A stretch of 64,000 nucleotides of DNA from Achromobacter spanius (GTDB lineage Bacteria > Pseudomonadota > Gammaproteobacteria > Burkholderiales > Burkholderiaceae_B), in assembly GCF_029637605.1 (NCBI RefSeq), contig NZ_CP121261.1, forward strand, positions 6,014,001 through 6,078,000, read 5' to 3'. The position numbers and the translations under genes were made by a program. How positions within the stretch are numbered: position 1 is the stretch's first letter; each line of letters begins with the position of its first letter. A model generated the notes under the pieces. It was not told the DNA's origin. It worked only from the letters and a program-made list of their open reading frames with translations, and searched no databases. Positions 48,536 to 57,188 of this stretch are shown piece after piece.

Positions 48536-51403
48536 ATGTCTTCGGAAATAGAATCTCTATCCACGTCTTATCTCTTTGGCGGTAACGCGCCATATGTTGA
48601 GGAGCTTTACGAAGCCTACCTCGACAATCCCGGTTCGGTTCCTGATAACTGGCGCGAATATTTCGACCAGTTGCAGCACGCTCCCGCTACCGACGGCCAA
48701 GAGTCCACTCGTGACCAGGCCCACGCTCCCATCGTCGAATCGTTCGCCCAGCGCGCCAAGGCCAATGCCTTCGTGCAACGCTCCGCCGAACCCGACCTGA
48801 GCGTCGCCAGCAAGCAGGTGTCGGTGCAATCGCTGATTGCCGCCTACCGTTCGCTGGGCTCGCGCTGGGCCGACCTGGATCCGCTCAAGCGCCAAGAGCG
48901 CCCGCCGATCCCGGAACTGGATCCGGCCTTCTACGGCCTGACCGAAGCCGACCTGGATCAAACCTACTCGGCCACCAACACCTACTTCACGACCGCCAGC
49001 ACCATGACGCTGCGCGACATCCTGAAGGCGCTGCGCGACACGTATTGCCGCAGCGTTGGTGCTGAATTCACGCACATCTCCGACCCCGCCGCCAAGCGCT
49101 GGATCCAGGAACGCCTGGAAACCACGCTGGGCGCGCCGGCCTACTCGGCCGAAGAAAAGCGCCACATCCTGCAGCAGTTGACCGAGTCCGAAGGGCTCGA
49201 GCGCTTCCTGCACACCAAGTACGTCGGCCAGAAGCGCTTCTCGCTGGAAGGCGGCGAAAGCTTCATCGCGTCGATGGACGAAGTGGTGAACCACGCCGGT
49301 GAAAACGGCGTCCAGGAAATCGTGGTCGGCATGGCCCACCGTGGCCGTCTGAACCTGCTTGTGAACATCATGGGCAAGATGCCCGGCGACCTGTTCGCCG
49401 AGTTCGAAGGCAAGCACGCCGAAGGCCTGACCGACGGCGACGTGAAGTACCACAACGGCTTCTCGTCCGACCTGTCCACCCGTGGCGGTCCGGTCCACCT
49501 GTCGCTGGCGTTCAACCCGTCCCACCTTGAAATCGTCAACCCCGTGGTCGAAGGCAGCGTGCGCGCTCGCCAGGAACGCCGCGGCGACGCCGAAGGCAAG
49601 ACCGTGCTGCCGGTGCTGGTGCACGGCGACGCGGCTTTCGCCGGCCAGGGCGTGGTGATGGAAACGCTGAACCTGGCGCAAACCCGCGGCTACGGCACGG
49701 GCGGCACGCTGCACATCGTCATCAACAACCAGATCGGCTTCACCACGTCCGACCCGCGTGACTCGCGTTCGACGCTGTATTGCACCGACGTGGTCAAGAT
49801 GATTGAAGCCCCGGTGTTCCACGTCAACGGCGACGACCCCGAAGCCGTGGTGTTTGTCACCAAGCTGGCTCTGGACTACCGCCTGCAATTCCGTCATGAC
49901 ATCGTCGTGGACATCGTTTGCTTCCGCAAGCTGGGCCACAACGAACAAGACACCCCGTCGCTGACGCAGCCCCTGATGTACAAGCGCATCGGCCATCACC
50001 CCGGCACGCGCAAGCTGTACGCCGACAAGCTGACCACGCAAGGCGTGCTGGCTGAAGGCGAAGCCGATCAACTGGTCAAGGACTACCGTCAGTTGATGGA
50101 AGACGGCCAGCGCACGATCGAACCCGTGCTGACCGACTACAAGAGCAAGTACGCAATTGACTGGTCGCCGTTCCTGGGCGCCAAGTGGACCGACCAGGCC
50201 GACACCGCCGTGCCGCTGGCTGAACTCAAGCGCATCGGCGAGCGCATCACGACGGTTCCGGAAGGCTTCACGGTGCACCCGCTGGTCGCCAAGCTGTTGA
50301 ACGACCGCCGCACGATGGCCAAGGGCGAACTGAACCTGGACTGGGGCATGGGCGAACACCTTGCCTTCGCCACCCTGGTGTCCTCGGGCTACGCCATCCG
50401 CATCACCGGCCAGGATTCGGGCCGTGGCACGTTCACGCACCGCCACGCCGTGCTGCACGACCAGAACCGCGAACGCTGGAATGACGGCACCTATATTCCG
50501 CTGCAAAACGTGTCGGACGGCCAGGCGCCGTTCACCGTCATCGACTCCGTGCTGTCCGAAGAGGCGGTGCTGGGCTTTGAATACGGCTACTCCAGCGCTG
50601 AACCGAACACGCTGACCATCTGGGAAGGCCAGTTTGGCGACTTCGTCAACGGCGCCCAGGTCGTGATCGACCAGTTCATCAGCTCCGGCGAAGCCAAGTG
50701 GGGCCGCCAGTCGGGCCTGACCCTGATGCTGCCGCACGGCTACGAAGGCCAAGGCCCCGAGCACTCGTCGGGCCGCATCGAGCGCTTCCTGCAACTGTGC
50801 GCCGACAACAACATGCAAGTGGTCCAGCCGACCTCTGCCTCGCAGATCTTCCACGTTCTGCGTCGCCAGATGATCCGCCCGTTCCGCAAGCCGCTGGTGT
50901 TGTTCACGCCGAAGTCGCTGCTGCGTAACAAGGACGCGGGTTCGCCCCTGACCGACCTGGCCGGCGGCAGCTTCCAGCCGGTGATCGGGGAAGTCGACGA
51001 GGCCATCGACGCCAGCAAGGTCAAGCGCGTTCTGGCTTGCTCGGGCAAGGTGTACTACGACCTGGTCAACGCCCGCCGCGAGCGTGGCGCCGACCACGTC
51101 GCCATCGTCCGCGTCGAGCAGTTGTACCCGTTTGCGCACAAGTCGTTCGAGACCGAACTGCGCAAGTACTCGAAGGCCACCGAAGTGATCTGGGTTCAGG
51201 ATGAACCGCAGAACCAAGGCGCCTGGTTCTACGTTCAGCATCACGTGTACGAGAACATGGTGGAAGGCCAGAAGCTGGGCTACGCCGGCCGCGCCGCGTC
51301 GGCATCGCCGGCCGTGGGCTACCTGGCCAAGCACCAGGAGCAGCAGAAGGCCCTGATCGAAACGGCTTTCGCTCCCAAGTTCAAGGTCATGTTGACGAAG
51401 TAA
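48536..51403 (+). CDS. sucA: 2-oxoglutarate dehydrogenase E1 component
   Basis: The 955-residue thiamine-diphosphate E1 decarboxylates 2-oxoglutarate and transfers succinyl to the lipoyl group of SucB. It has the family N-terminus SSEIESLSTSYLFGGNAPYVEELYEAYL trimmed at MSS, then MAHRGRLNLLVNIMGK, HVNGDDPEAVVFV and GHNEQDTPSLTQP. Length fits bacterial SucA. An AGGTGA site lies upstream of the ATG at 48536. It heads sucA–sucB–lpdA. The 103-bp spacer to sucB holds a 10-bp stem. Confidence 0.97.
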   Translation: MSSEIESLSTSYLFGGNAPYVEELYEAYLDNPGSVPDNWREYFDQLQHAPATDGQESTRDQAHAPIVESFAQRAKANAFVQRSAEPDLSVASKQVSVQSLIAAYRSLGSRWADLDPLKRQERPPIPELDPAFYGLTEADLDQTYSATNTYFTTASTMTLRDILKALRDTYCRSVGAEFTHISDPAAKRWIQERLETTLGAPAYSAEEKRHILQQLTESEGLERFLHTKYVGQKRFSLEGGESFIASMDEVVNHAGENGVQEIVVGMAHRGRLNLLVNIMGKMPGDLFAEFEGKHAEGLTDGDVKYHNGFSSDLSTRGGPVHLSLAFNPSHLEIVNPVVEGSVRARQERRGDAEGKTVLPVLVHGDAAFAGQGVVMETLNLAQTRGYGTGGTLHIVINNQIGFTTSDPRDSRSTLYCTDVVKMIEAPVFHVNGDDPEAVVFVTKLALDYRLQFRHDIVVDIVCFRKLGHNEQDTPSLTQPLMYKRIGHHPGTRKLYADKLTTQGVLAEGEADQLVKDYRQLMEDGQRTIEPVLTDYKSKYAIDWSPFLGAKWTDQADTAVPLAELKRIGERITTVPEGFTVHPLVAKLLNDRRTMAKGELNLDWGMGEHLAFATLVSSGYAIRITGQDSGRGTFTHRHAVLHDQNRERWNDGTYIPLQNVSDGQAPFTVIDSVLSEEAVLGFEYGYSSAEPNTLTIWEGQFGDFVNGAQVVIDQFISSGEAKWGRQSGLTLMLPHGYEGQGPEHSSGRIERFLQLCADNNMQVVQPTSASQIFHVLRRQMIRPFRKPLVLFTPKSLLRNKDAGSPLTDLAGGSFQPVIGEVDEAIDASKVKRVLACSGKVYYDLVNARRERGADHVAIVRVEQLYPFAHKSFETELRKYSKATEVIWVQDEPQNQGAWFYVQHHVYENMVEGQKLGYAGRAASASPAVGYLAKHQEQQKALIETAFAPKFKVMLTK

Positions 51404-51426
51404 CCCTGACTTGATGCACGCGCCGC

Positions 51427-51469
51427 GCGCGGCAAGCGTTTTGGAACCCGGTTTCGAACCTTGCCGCGC
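51427..51469 (+). repeat. Hairpin in the sucA–sucB spacer
   Basis: GCGCGGCAAG at 51427–51436 is exactly complementary to 51460–51469, with a 23-nt loop. It ends 38 bp before the sucB start. No U-tract follows, so read-through into sucB is expected. Confidence 0.6.
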
Positions 51470-51506
51470 AGCGTGACCAGAACACAAACTTTACGGAACA
51501 AACAAA

Positions 51507-52739
51507 ATGGCTATTACCGACGTCGTTGTCCCCCAACTTTCCGAATCCGTCTCCGAAGCGACCCTGCTGACCTGGAAGAAGCAGCCGGGTGCTGCCGTTG
51601 AAGCGGACGAAATCCTGATCGAAGTCGAAACCGACAAGGTTGTGCTGGAAGTGCCGGCCCCCGCTTCGGGCGTGCTGGCTGAAATCGTCAAGGGCGATGG
51701 CAGCACCGTGACCTCGGGCGAAGTGCTGGCCCGTATCGACACCGCCGCCAAGGCGGCCGCCGCCGCGACCGCGCCGGCCGAAGCCCCCAAGGCTGCTGAA
51801 CAAGCCCCCGCTGCTCCCGCCGCTGCTCCGGCCTCGTCGGCCGCCGCTGGCGTGGCATCGCCCGCCGCCGCCAAGATCCTGGCCGAGAAGGGCGTTGACG
51901 CCGCTTCCGTGTCGGGCACCGGCCGCGACGGCCGCGTGACCAAGGGCGACGCCCTGGCCGCCGGCGCCGCACCCGCCGCCAAGGCTGCTCCGGCCAAGGC
52001 CCCGGCCGCGCCGGCCCCGACCACGCTGTCGCTGGACGGCCGTCCGGAACAGCGCGTGCCGATGAGCCGCCTGCGCGCCCGCATCGCCGAGCGCCTTCTG
52101 CAGTCGCAACAAGAAAACGCAATCCTGACCACGTTCAACGAAGTGAACATGCAAGCGGTCATCGATCTGCGCAGCAAGTACAAGGACAAGTTCGAAAAGG
52201 AACACGGCATCAAGCTGGGTTTCATGTCGTTCTTCGTCAAGGCCGCCGTGGCCGCGCTGAAGAAGTACCCGCTGATCAACGCGTCGATCGACGGCAAGGA
52301 CATCATCTATCACGGCTACTTCGACATCGGTATCGCTGTCGGCAGCCCGCGTGGCCTGGTGGTGCCGATCCTGCGCAACGCTGACCAACTGTCCATCGCT
52401 GAAATCGAAAAGACCATTGCCGACTTCGGCCGCCGCGCCGCTGACGGCAAGCTGGGCATTGAAGAAATGACCGGTGGCACGTTCTCGATCTCCAACGGTG
52501 GCGTGTTCGGTTCGATGCTGTCGACCCCGATCATCAACCCGCCGCAATCGGCCATCCTGGGCGTGCACGCCACCAAGGATCGCGCGGTTGTGGAAAATGG
52601 CCAGATCGTCATCCGTCCGATGAACTACCTGGCCCTGTCCTATGACCACCGCATCATTGACGGCCGCGAAGCCGTGCTGGGCCTGGTCGCCATGAAGGAC
52701 GCCCTGGAAGATCCGCAGCGCCTGTTGCTGGACCTGTAA
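51507..52739 (+). CDS. sucB: Dihydrolipoamide succinyltransferase (2-oxoglutarate dehydrogenase E2)
   Basis: A 410-residue E2. The N-terminal lipoyl domain carries Lys44 in [10 protein letters not shown]. An Ala/Pro/Lys-rich linker is followed by the E3-binding domain (about 115–155, [21 protein letters not shown] truncated to its core). After a second linker comes the catalytic domain with His381 and Asp385 ([12 protein letters not shown]). It transfers succinyl to CoA and forms the core of the complex. It lies between sucA and lpdA; start and length match the family. Confidence 0.96.
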   Translation: MAITDVVVPQLSESVSEATLLTWKKQPGAAVEADEILIEVETDKVVLEVPAPASGVLAEIVKGDGSTVTSGEVLARIDTAAKAAAAATAPAEAPKAAEQAPAAPAAAPASSAAAGVASPAAAKILAEKGVDAASVSGTGRDGRVTKGDALAAGAAPAAKAAPAKAPAAPAPTTLSLDGRPEQRVPMSRLRARIAERLLQSQQENAILTTFNEVNMQAVIDLRSKYKDKFEKEHGIKLGFMSFFVKAAVAALKKYPLINASIDGKDIIYHGYFDIGIAVGSPRGLVVPILRNADQLSIAEIEKTIADFGRRAADGKLGIEEMTGGTFSISNGGVFGSMLSTPIINPPQSAILGVHATKDRAVVENGQIVIRPMNYLALSYDHRIIDGREAVLGLVAMKDALEDPQRLLLDL

Positions 52740-52744
52740 TCTCG

Positions 52745-52837
52745 ACGCCCCGCGCGGCGCCGCCCCGGGCCTTCCGGCCCGCGGCGCCCCGGCAGGCCCG
52801 CTGCCTGCCTCCGGCTCGCAAACGTCGGGCGGGGCGT
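52745..52837 (+). other. Predicted branched RNA structure in the sucB–lpdA spacer
   Basis: A 9-bp outer stem (ACGCCCCGC at 52745–52753 with 52829–52837) encloses two hairpins. One is at 52761–52786, with CGGGCC-TTCC-GGCCCG as its tip. The other is at 52791–52809, GGCAGGC-CCGCT-GCCTGCC. The structure fills most of the 129-bp spacer and ends 31 bp before the lpdA ATG. High GC content makes chance pairing a concern. Confidence 0.4.
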
Positions 52838-52868
52838 GTTCCACCCCACACTCATCCGCGAGAACACT

Positions 52869-54296
52869 ATGTCCAAACAATTTGACGTCGTCGTGATCGG
52901 CGCAGGCCCTGGCGGCTACATCGCCGCCATTCGCGCAGCCCAACTGGGCATGTCGGTCGCTTGCATCGACGCCTGGCAAAACGGCCAAGGCGGCCCGGCT
53001 CCCGGCGGCACCTGCACCAACGTCGGCTGCATTCCGTCCAAGGCGCTGCTGCAATCGTCCGAGCACTTTGAGCAAGCCAACCACCACTTCGCCGAGCACG
53101 GCATCGAAGTCAAGGGCGTCAGCCTGAAGCTCGACACGCTGATCGGCCGCAAGAACACGGTGGTCAAGCAGAACAACGACGGCATCCTGTACCTGTTCAA
53201 GAAGAACAAGGTCACCTTCTTCCACGGCAAGGGCGCGTTCAGCGGCCAAGTGGAAGGTGGCTGGGCCATCAAGGTCACCGGCACTGCCGAAGAAGACCTG
53301 GTTGCCAAGCACGTGGTGGTGGCGACGGGTTCGTCGGCGCGTGAACTGCCCGGCCTGCCGTTCGACGAAAAGGTCGTGCTGTCCAACGACGGCGCACTGA
53401 ACATCGGTGGCGTGCCGAAGACGCTGGGCGTGATCGGCGCTGGCGTGATCGGCCTGGAAATGGGCAGCGTGTGGCGCCGCCTGGGTTCGGAAGTGACCAT
53501 CCTGGAAGCGATGCCGGAATTCCTGGCCGCCGCTGACGGCCAGGTCGCCAAGGAAGCGCTGAAGGCGTTCACCAAGCAAGGCCTGAACATCCAGATGGGT
53601 GTGAAGATCGGCGAGATCAAGGCCACCGCCAAGTCGGTGACCGTGCCCTACGTCGACGCCAAGGGCGCCGAGCAGAAGCTGGTGGTCGACAAGCTGATCG
53701 TCTCGATCGGCCGCGTGCCCTACACCGGCGGCCTGAACGCCGACGCCGTGGGCCTGAAGCTGGACGAACGCGGCTTCGTGGCCGTGGACGGCGACTGCAA
53801 GACCAACCTGCAAAACGTCTGGGCAGTGGGTGACGTGGTGCGCGGCCCGATGCTGGCGCACAAGGCCGAGGAAGAAGGCGTGGCGGTTGCCGAGCGCATC
53901 GCCGGCCAGCATGGCCACGTCAACTTCGACACCGTGCCGTGGGTTATCTACACGTCGCCGGAAATCGCCTGGGTCGGCAAGACCGAGCAACAGCTCAAGG
54001 CCGAAGGCCGCGAGTACAAGGCCGGCAGCTTCCCGTTCCTGGCCAACGGCCGCGCCCGCGCGCTGGGTGACACCACGGGCTTTGCCAAGGTGATTGCCGA
54101 TGCCAAGACCGACGAAGTCCTGGGCGTGCACATCGTGGGCCCGATGGCCTCGGAGCTGATCTCGGAAGCCGTGACCATCATGGAATTCCGCGGCGCCGCC
54201 GAAGACATCGCCCGCATCTGCCACGCGCACCCGACCTTGTCGGAAGCCGTGAAGGAAGCCGCTCTGGCCGTGGACAAGCGCGCGCTGAACTTCTAA
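52869..54296 (+). CDS. lpdA: Dihydrolipoyl dehydrogenase (E3)
   Basis: A 475-residue flavoprotein that reoxidises dihydrolipoamide with NAD. The FAD site is [20 protein letters not shown]. The redox pair is Cys49 and Cys54 ([12 protein letters not shown]). The NAD-binding [13 protein letters not shown] and the C-terminal HAHPTLSEA with the catalytic His and Glu are present. The ATG at 52869 is chosen over an upstream frame start at 52836. Third gene of the 2-oxoglutarate dehydrogenase operon, closed by a strong terminator. It may also serve other 2-oxoacid complexes. Confidence 0.97.
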   Translation: MSKQFDVVVIGAGPGGYIAAIRAAQLGMSVACIDAWQNGQGGPAPGGTCTNVGCIPSKALLQSSEHFEQANHHFAEHGIEVKGVSLKLDTLIGRKNTVVKQNNDGILYLFKKNKVTFFHGKGAFSGQVEGGWAIKVTGTAEEDLVAKHVVVATGSSARELPGLPFDEKVVLSNDGALNIGGVPKTLGVIGAGVIGLEMGSVWRRLGSEVTILEAMPEFLAAADGQVAKEALKAFTKQGLNIQMGVKIGEIKATAKSVTVPYVDAKGAEQKLVVDKLIVSIGRVPYTGGLNADAVGLKLDERGFVAVDGDCKTNLQNVWAVGDVVRGPMLAHKAEEEGVAVAERIAGQHGHVNFDTVPWVIYTSPEIAWVGKTEQQLKAEGREYKAGSFPFLANGRARALGDTTGFAKVIADAKTDEVLGVHIVGPMASELISEAVTIMEFRGAAEDIARICHAHPTLSEAVKEAALAVDKRALNF

Positions 54297-54321
54297 GCGT
54301 TCTTGACCTGAGCTAGACAGG

Positions 54322-54349
54322 GGGCGGGTTCAAGGACCCGCCCTTTTTT
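54322..54349 (+). terminator. Rho-independent terminator after lpdA
   Basis: Stem GGGCGGGT/ACCCGCCC with a 6-nt loop followed by six T residues, 25 bp after the lpdA stop. zapE starts 27 bp downstream, so it depends on read-through or a promoter near the terminator. Confidence 0.93.
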
Positions 54350-54375
54350 CATTTTGGTTGGTTGAGTTAAGCCCC

Positions 54376-55467
54376 ATGAACGTCCGCGAATACTACGAAC
54401 ACGCCTTGGCCGAACGCGGCTACAAGCCCGATGCCGCGCAAAAGCAGGCCATCGACCGCTTGCAGCGCTATTACGACGAATGGGTCAAGTTCAAGTCGAT
54501 GCGCTCGAACGCGCTGAAAAAGCTGCTGAACCGCCCCGATGTGCCGCGCGGCGTGTATCTGTGGGGCGGGGTGGGGCGCGGCAAGAGCTTCCTGATGGAT
54601 GCCTTCTATGCCACCGTGCCGGTCGTGCGCAAGGCGCGGCTGCACTTTCATGAATTCATGCGGGGCGTGCATCGCGAGCTGGAAGAAGTGAAGGGCATGC
54701 AGGATCCGCTGGATGAAGTGGCCAAGCGGGTCGCCAAGCGCTATCGCCTAATCTGCTTTGATGAATTCCATGTGTCGGACGTGGCGGACGCCATGATCCT
54801 GCACCGGCTGCTGTTGAAGCTGTTCGAGTACGGCACGTCGTTCGTCATGACGTCGAACTACGAGCCGTCCACGCTATACACCGACGGCCTGCACCGCGAC
54901 CGTGTGCTGCCGGCCATTGCGTTGATCCAGTCGCGCATGGACGTGCTGAACGTGGACGCTGGGGTGGACTACCGCCGCCGTTCGCTCGAGCAGGTGCAGT
55001 GCTATCACACGCCGCTGGACGAGCGCGCGCAAGCCGCGCTGCAAAAGGCCTTCGATAGCCTGGCCGATACGCCGCCGCAAGAGCCCTTGCTGCACATCGA
55101 ACACCGCGAGATTCGCGCGGTGGCGCTGGCGGGCGCGGTGGTGTGGTTCGACTTCGCTACGCTGTGCGGCGGCCCGCGTTCGCAGAATGACTACCTGGAA
55201 CTGGCCAGCCGCTTCCATGCCGTGATCTTGTCCGGCGTGCCGAAGATGGGGCCGCGCCAGGCGTCCGAGGCGCGTCGCTTCACATGGTTGATCGACGTGT
55301 TCTACGACCACCGCGTCAAGCTCATCATGTCGGCAGAGTGCGAACCCGAAGAGATCTACACGGAAGGCGCGCTGGCCAATGAATTCCACCGCACCGTGTC
55401 GCGCATTCTGGAAATGCAGTCGCGCGAATACCTGGAATCGGAACGCCGGCTGGCGGCGACGTTGTAG
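54376..55467 (+). CDS. zapE: Cell division ATPase ZapE (AFG1-like)
   Basis: A 363-residue AFG1-type P-loop ATPase. Walker A is GGVGRGKS at 64–71, Walker B LICFDEFHV, followed by the family segments FVMTSNYEPSTLYTDGLHRDRVLPAI and FTWLIDVFYDHRVKL. In E. coli ZapE associates with the Z-ring and is needed under some growth conditions. The ATG at 54376 starts the family N-terminus MNVREYYEHALAERGY; the frame from 54358 adds six residues. Position directly after lpdA is common in this bacterial group. Confidence 0.93.
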   Translation: MNVREYYEHALAERGYKPDAAQKQAIDRLQRYYDEWVKFKSMRSNALKKLLNRPDVPRGVYLWGGVGRGKSFLMDAFYATVPVVRKARLHFHEFMRGVHRELEEVKGMQDPLDEVAKRVAKRYRLICFDEFHVSDVADAMILHRLLLKLFEYGTSFVMTSNYEPSTLYTDGLHRDRVLPAIALIQSRMDVLNVDAGVDYRRRSLEQVQCYHTPLDERAQAALQKAFDSLADTPPQEPLLHIEHREIRAVALAGAVVWFDFATLCGGPRSQNDYLELASRFHAVILSGVPKMGPRQASEARRFTWLIDVFYDHRVKLIMSAECEPEEIYTEGALANEFHRTVSRILEMQSREYLESERRLAATL

Positions 55468-55515
55468 CAATGCCGCAAGCGGCCCGCGTGGCGCGGGCCG
55501 CCTGAAGATAGCATT

Positions 55516-55534
55516 GGTAATGCAAGTCATTATC
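55516..55534. promoter_or_regulatory. Fur box upstream of the FecI-like sigma gene
   Basis: GGTAATGCAAGTCATTATC matches the 19-bp Fur consensus GATAATGATAATCATTATC at 15 positions. It lies 45 bp before the sigma factor start, so expression of the iron cassette is probably repressed by Fur when iron is sufficient. Confidence 0.75.
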
Positions 55535-55578
55535 ACTTAACATTTTGAGACTTCAGGTCCTGCACCGCAGTCTCAATC

Positions 55579-56148
55579 GTGCCTCCCCCCTTTCTTTCCT
55601 CATCGGCCCCGTGTGCCGACGCCGCCGTCGCCGCCATTGATGGCCTCGTCGATGGTCGCGTCGATAGTCGCGTCGATAGTCTCTACCGCGAGCATCGCCC
55701 CTGGCTGTTCGGCTGGCTGCGCCGCAAGCTGGGCTGCGACCACCGCGCGGAAGACCTGGCGCAGGATGTGTTCGTCAGGGTGATCCAGGGGCGCAAGGCC
55801 GTGCGCGCCCATGACGCGCGCGCCTTGCTGACCACGATTGCAAAGGGGCTGGTGGTGGACCACCAGCGCCATGCCGCGCTGGAATACGCCTACCTGGGCT
55901 ATCTTTCCACGCTGCCGCAGGCCTATGCGCCGTCGCCCGAGACGCAGGCCGAACAACTACAGGCGTTGGTGCGCCTGGATCACTTGCTGGACGGCCTGCC
56001 TCCCAAGGCCCGCGCCGCGTTCTTGATGTCGCAGTTGGATGGGCTGACCTATCCCGACATCGCAGAACGCCTGGGCGTCTCCCTGAGTTCGGTACAACAG
56101 TACATGGTGCGCGCGATGACCGCGTGCTATGCGGCGTTCTATGAATAA
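55579..56148 (+). CDS. FecI-like ECF sigma factor
   Basis: A 189-residue extracytoplasmic-function sigma factor. Region 2 spans about 34–100 (LYREHRPWLFGWLRRKLGCD, DLAQDVFVRVI), and region 4 about 125–185 (LDGLPPKARAAFLMSQLDGL, IAERLGVSLSSVQQYMVRAM). It pairs with the FecR-like regulator and STN-domain receptor that follow, so it probably drives the receptor promoter when the siderophore binds. The GTG start at 55579 has no clear ribosome site. The first 34 residues include a 12-bp DNA repeat encoding VDxxVDS, so the true start is uncertain. Confidence 0.9.
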   Translation: MPPPFLSSSAPCADAAVAAIDGLVDGRVDSRVDSLYREHRPWLFGWLRRKLGCDHRAEDLAQDVFVRVIQGRKAVRAHDARALLTTIAKGLVVDHQRHAALEYAYLGYLSTLPQAYAPSPETQAEQLQALVRLDHLLDGLPPKARAAFLMSQLDGLTYPDIAERLGVSLSSVQQYMVRAMTACYAAFYE

Positions 56149-57100
56149 CGCCGCGCGCGACATGCCGCCAGACCCGGTCGTGCGCCAGGCCATCGCCTGG
56201 TGGGCCAAGCTGCAAAGCGGCGTGGCCGATGCGCACGACCGGGAAGCCTGTCGGATCTGGCTGGAGGCGGATGCCACGCATCGGCAGGCGTGGGACCGTC
56301 TGGAAGCGATCGGTCGTGATGCGCGACGGGTGCCTTCGCCGCTGGCCCATGCGGCGCTGAATGCTCCGACGTCTTCGGGGCGCCGCGCGGTATTGCGGTC
56401 GCTGCTCGCGGTTACCGCAATGTCCGCGATCGGGTGGACGGGCTATCGGCACACGCCCTGGCAGCGCCTGGCGGCCGACTTGAGCACGCGCGTTGGCGAA
56501 CGCCGCAGCGTGGCGTTGGCCGACGGCTTGCGCATCACCTTGAACAGCGATAGCGCGGTGCGCGTGCGTGTGTCGGGCAGCGAGCGCGGCATCGACCTGT
56601 TGCGTGGCGAGATGCTGGTCGACACCGAGTCGCGCGCTGGCGTTGATGCGTTGCGCGTGGACTCGGGCCATGGCGAATTGCGAGCCGAGCGCGCCCGCTT
56701 CGACCTGCGACGCACGGATACGGATTCGCGCTTGGGCGTGTATGAGGGCAGCGTCGCTTTGCTGCGGGATGGGGCTTGGACCCAAGCCGCCGCGGGCGAA
56801 CGGTTGGCGTTCTCAGACGCGCATGACGTTGTACGCAAGGCCTCGGACCCGGATCGGCTGGCCTGGGTGGACGGCCTGGTGGTCGCCAAGGAATGGCGTC
56901 TGGATGACTTCGCGCGCCATCTGGCGCGCCAGCGCGTTGGGGTGATCCGGGTGGACCCGGCGGTGGCGGGTCTGAGGCTGTCAGGCGTCTTTCCCCTGGA
57001 CGATGCCGAGCGCGCGCTCAGGGCGCTTGAACCCGCGCTACCCATTACCGTCAGCCGGCACACCCAGTATTGGCTGCAGGTCGGACCGCGCCAGATCTGA
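56141..57100 (+). CDS. FecR-like sigma regulator
   Basis: A 319-residue anti-sigma/sigma regulator. The cytoplasmic N-terminal part has the DUF4880-type AIAWWAKLQSGVADAHDREACRIWL. One membrane helix follows at about 87–105 (VLRSLLAVTAMSAIGWTGY), then a periplasmic FecR domain (GERRSVALADGLRITLNSDSA trimmed). It should carry the signal from the receptor to the sigma factor. The start at 56141 overlaps the sigma gene by 8 bp, indicating coupled translation. Confidence 0.93.
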   Translation: MNNAARDMPPDPVVRQAIAWWAKLQSGVADAHDREACRIWLEADATHRQAWDRLEAIGRDARRVPSPLAHAALNAPTSSGRRAVLRSLLAVTAMSAIGWTGYRHTPWQRLAADLSTRVGERRSVALADGLRITLNSDSAVRVRVSGSERGIDLLRGEMLVDTESRAGVDALRVDSGHGELRAERARFDLRRTDTDSRLGVYEGSVALLRDGAWTQAAAGERLAFSDAHDVVRKASDPDRLAWVDGLVVAKEWRLDDFARHLARQRVGVIRVDPAVAGLRLSGVFPLDDAERALRALEPALPITVSRHTQYWLQVGPRQI

Positions 57101-57188
57101 CCGTTACAAACTTTTTTGCCCGACGCATTGCAGGTTTTCGTTTCCCGTACGGAAAGGCAGAGATAGATCACCGTACAGGGAGAGTTTC

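Noticed and set aside
48557..51487. A 976-codon open frame antisense to sucA
   Set aside because: Same reason: complete overlap with a certain gene, no start signal and no family likeness.
51387..54230. A 947-codon open frame antisense to sucB and lpdA
   Set aside because: Shadow of two well-supported genes, low-complexity His/Gly composition and no ribosome site.
57003..57188. Upstream start for the TonB receptor overlapping fecR
   Set aside because: It would place 62 non-signal residues before the signal peptide. GGGAGA before the GTG at 57189 gives a proper start.
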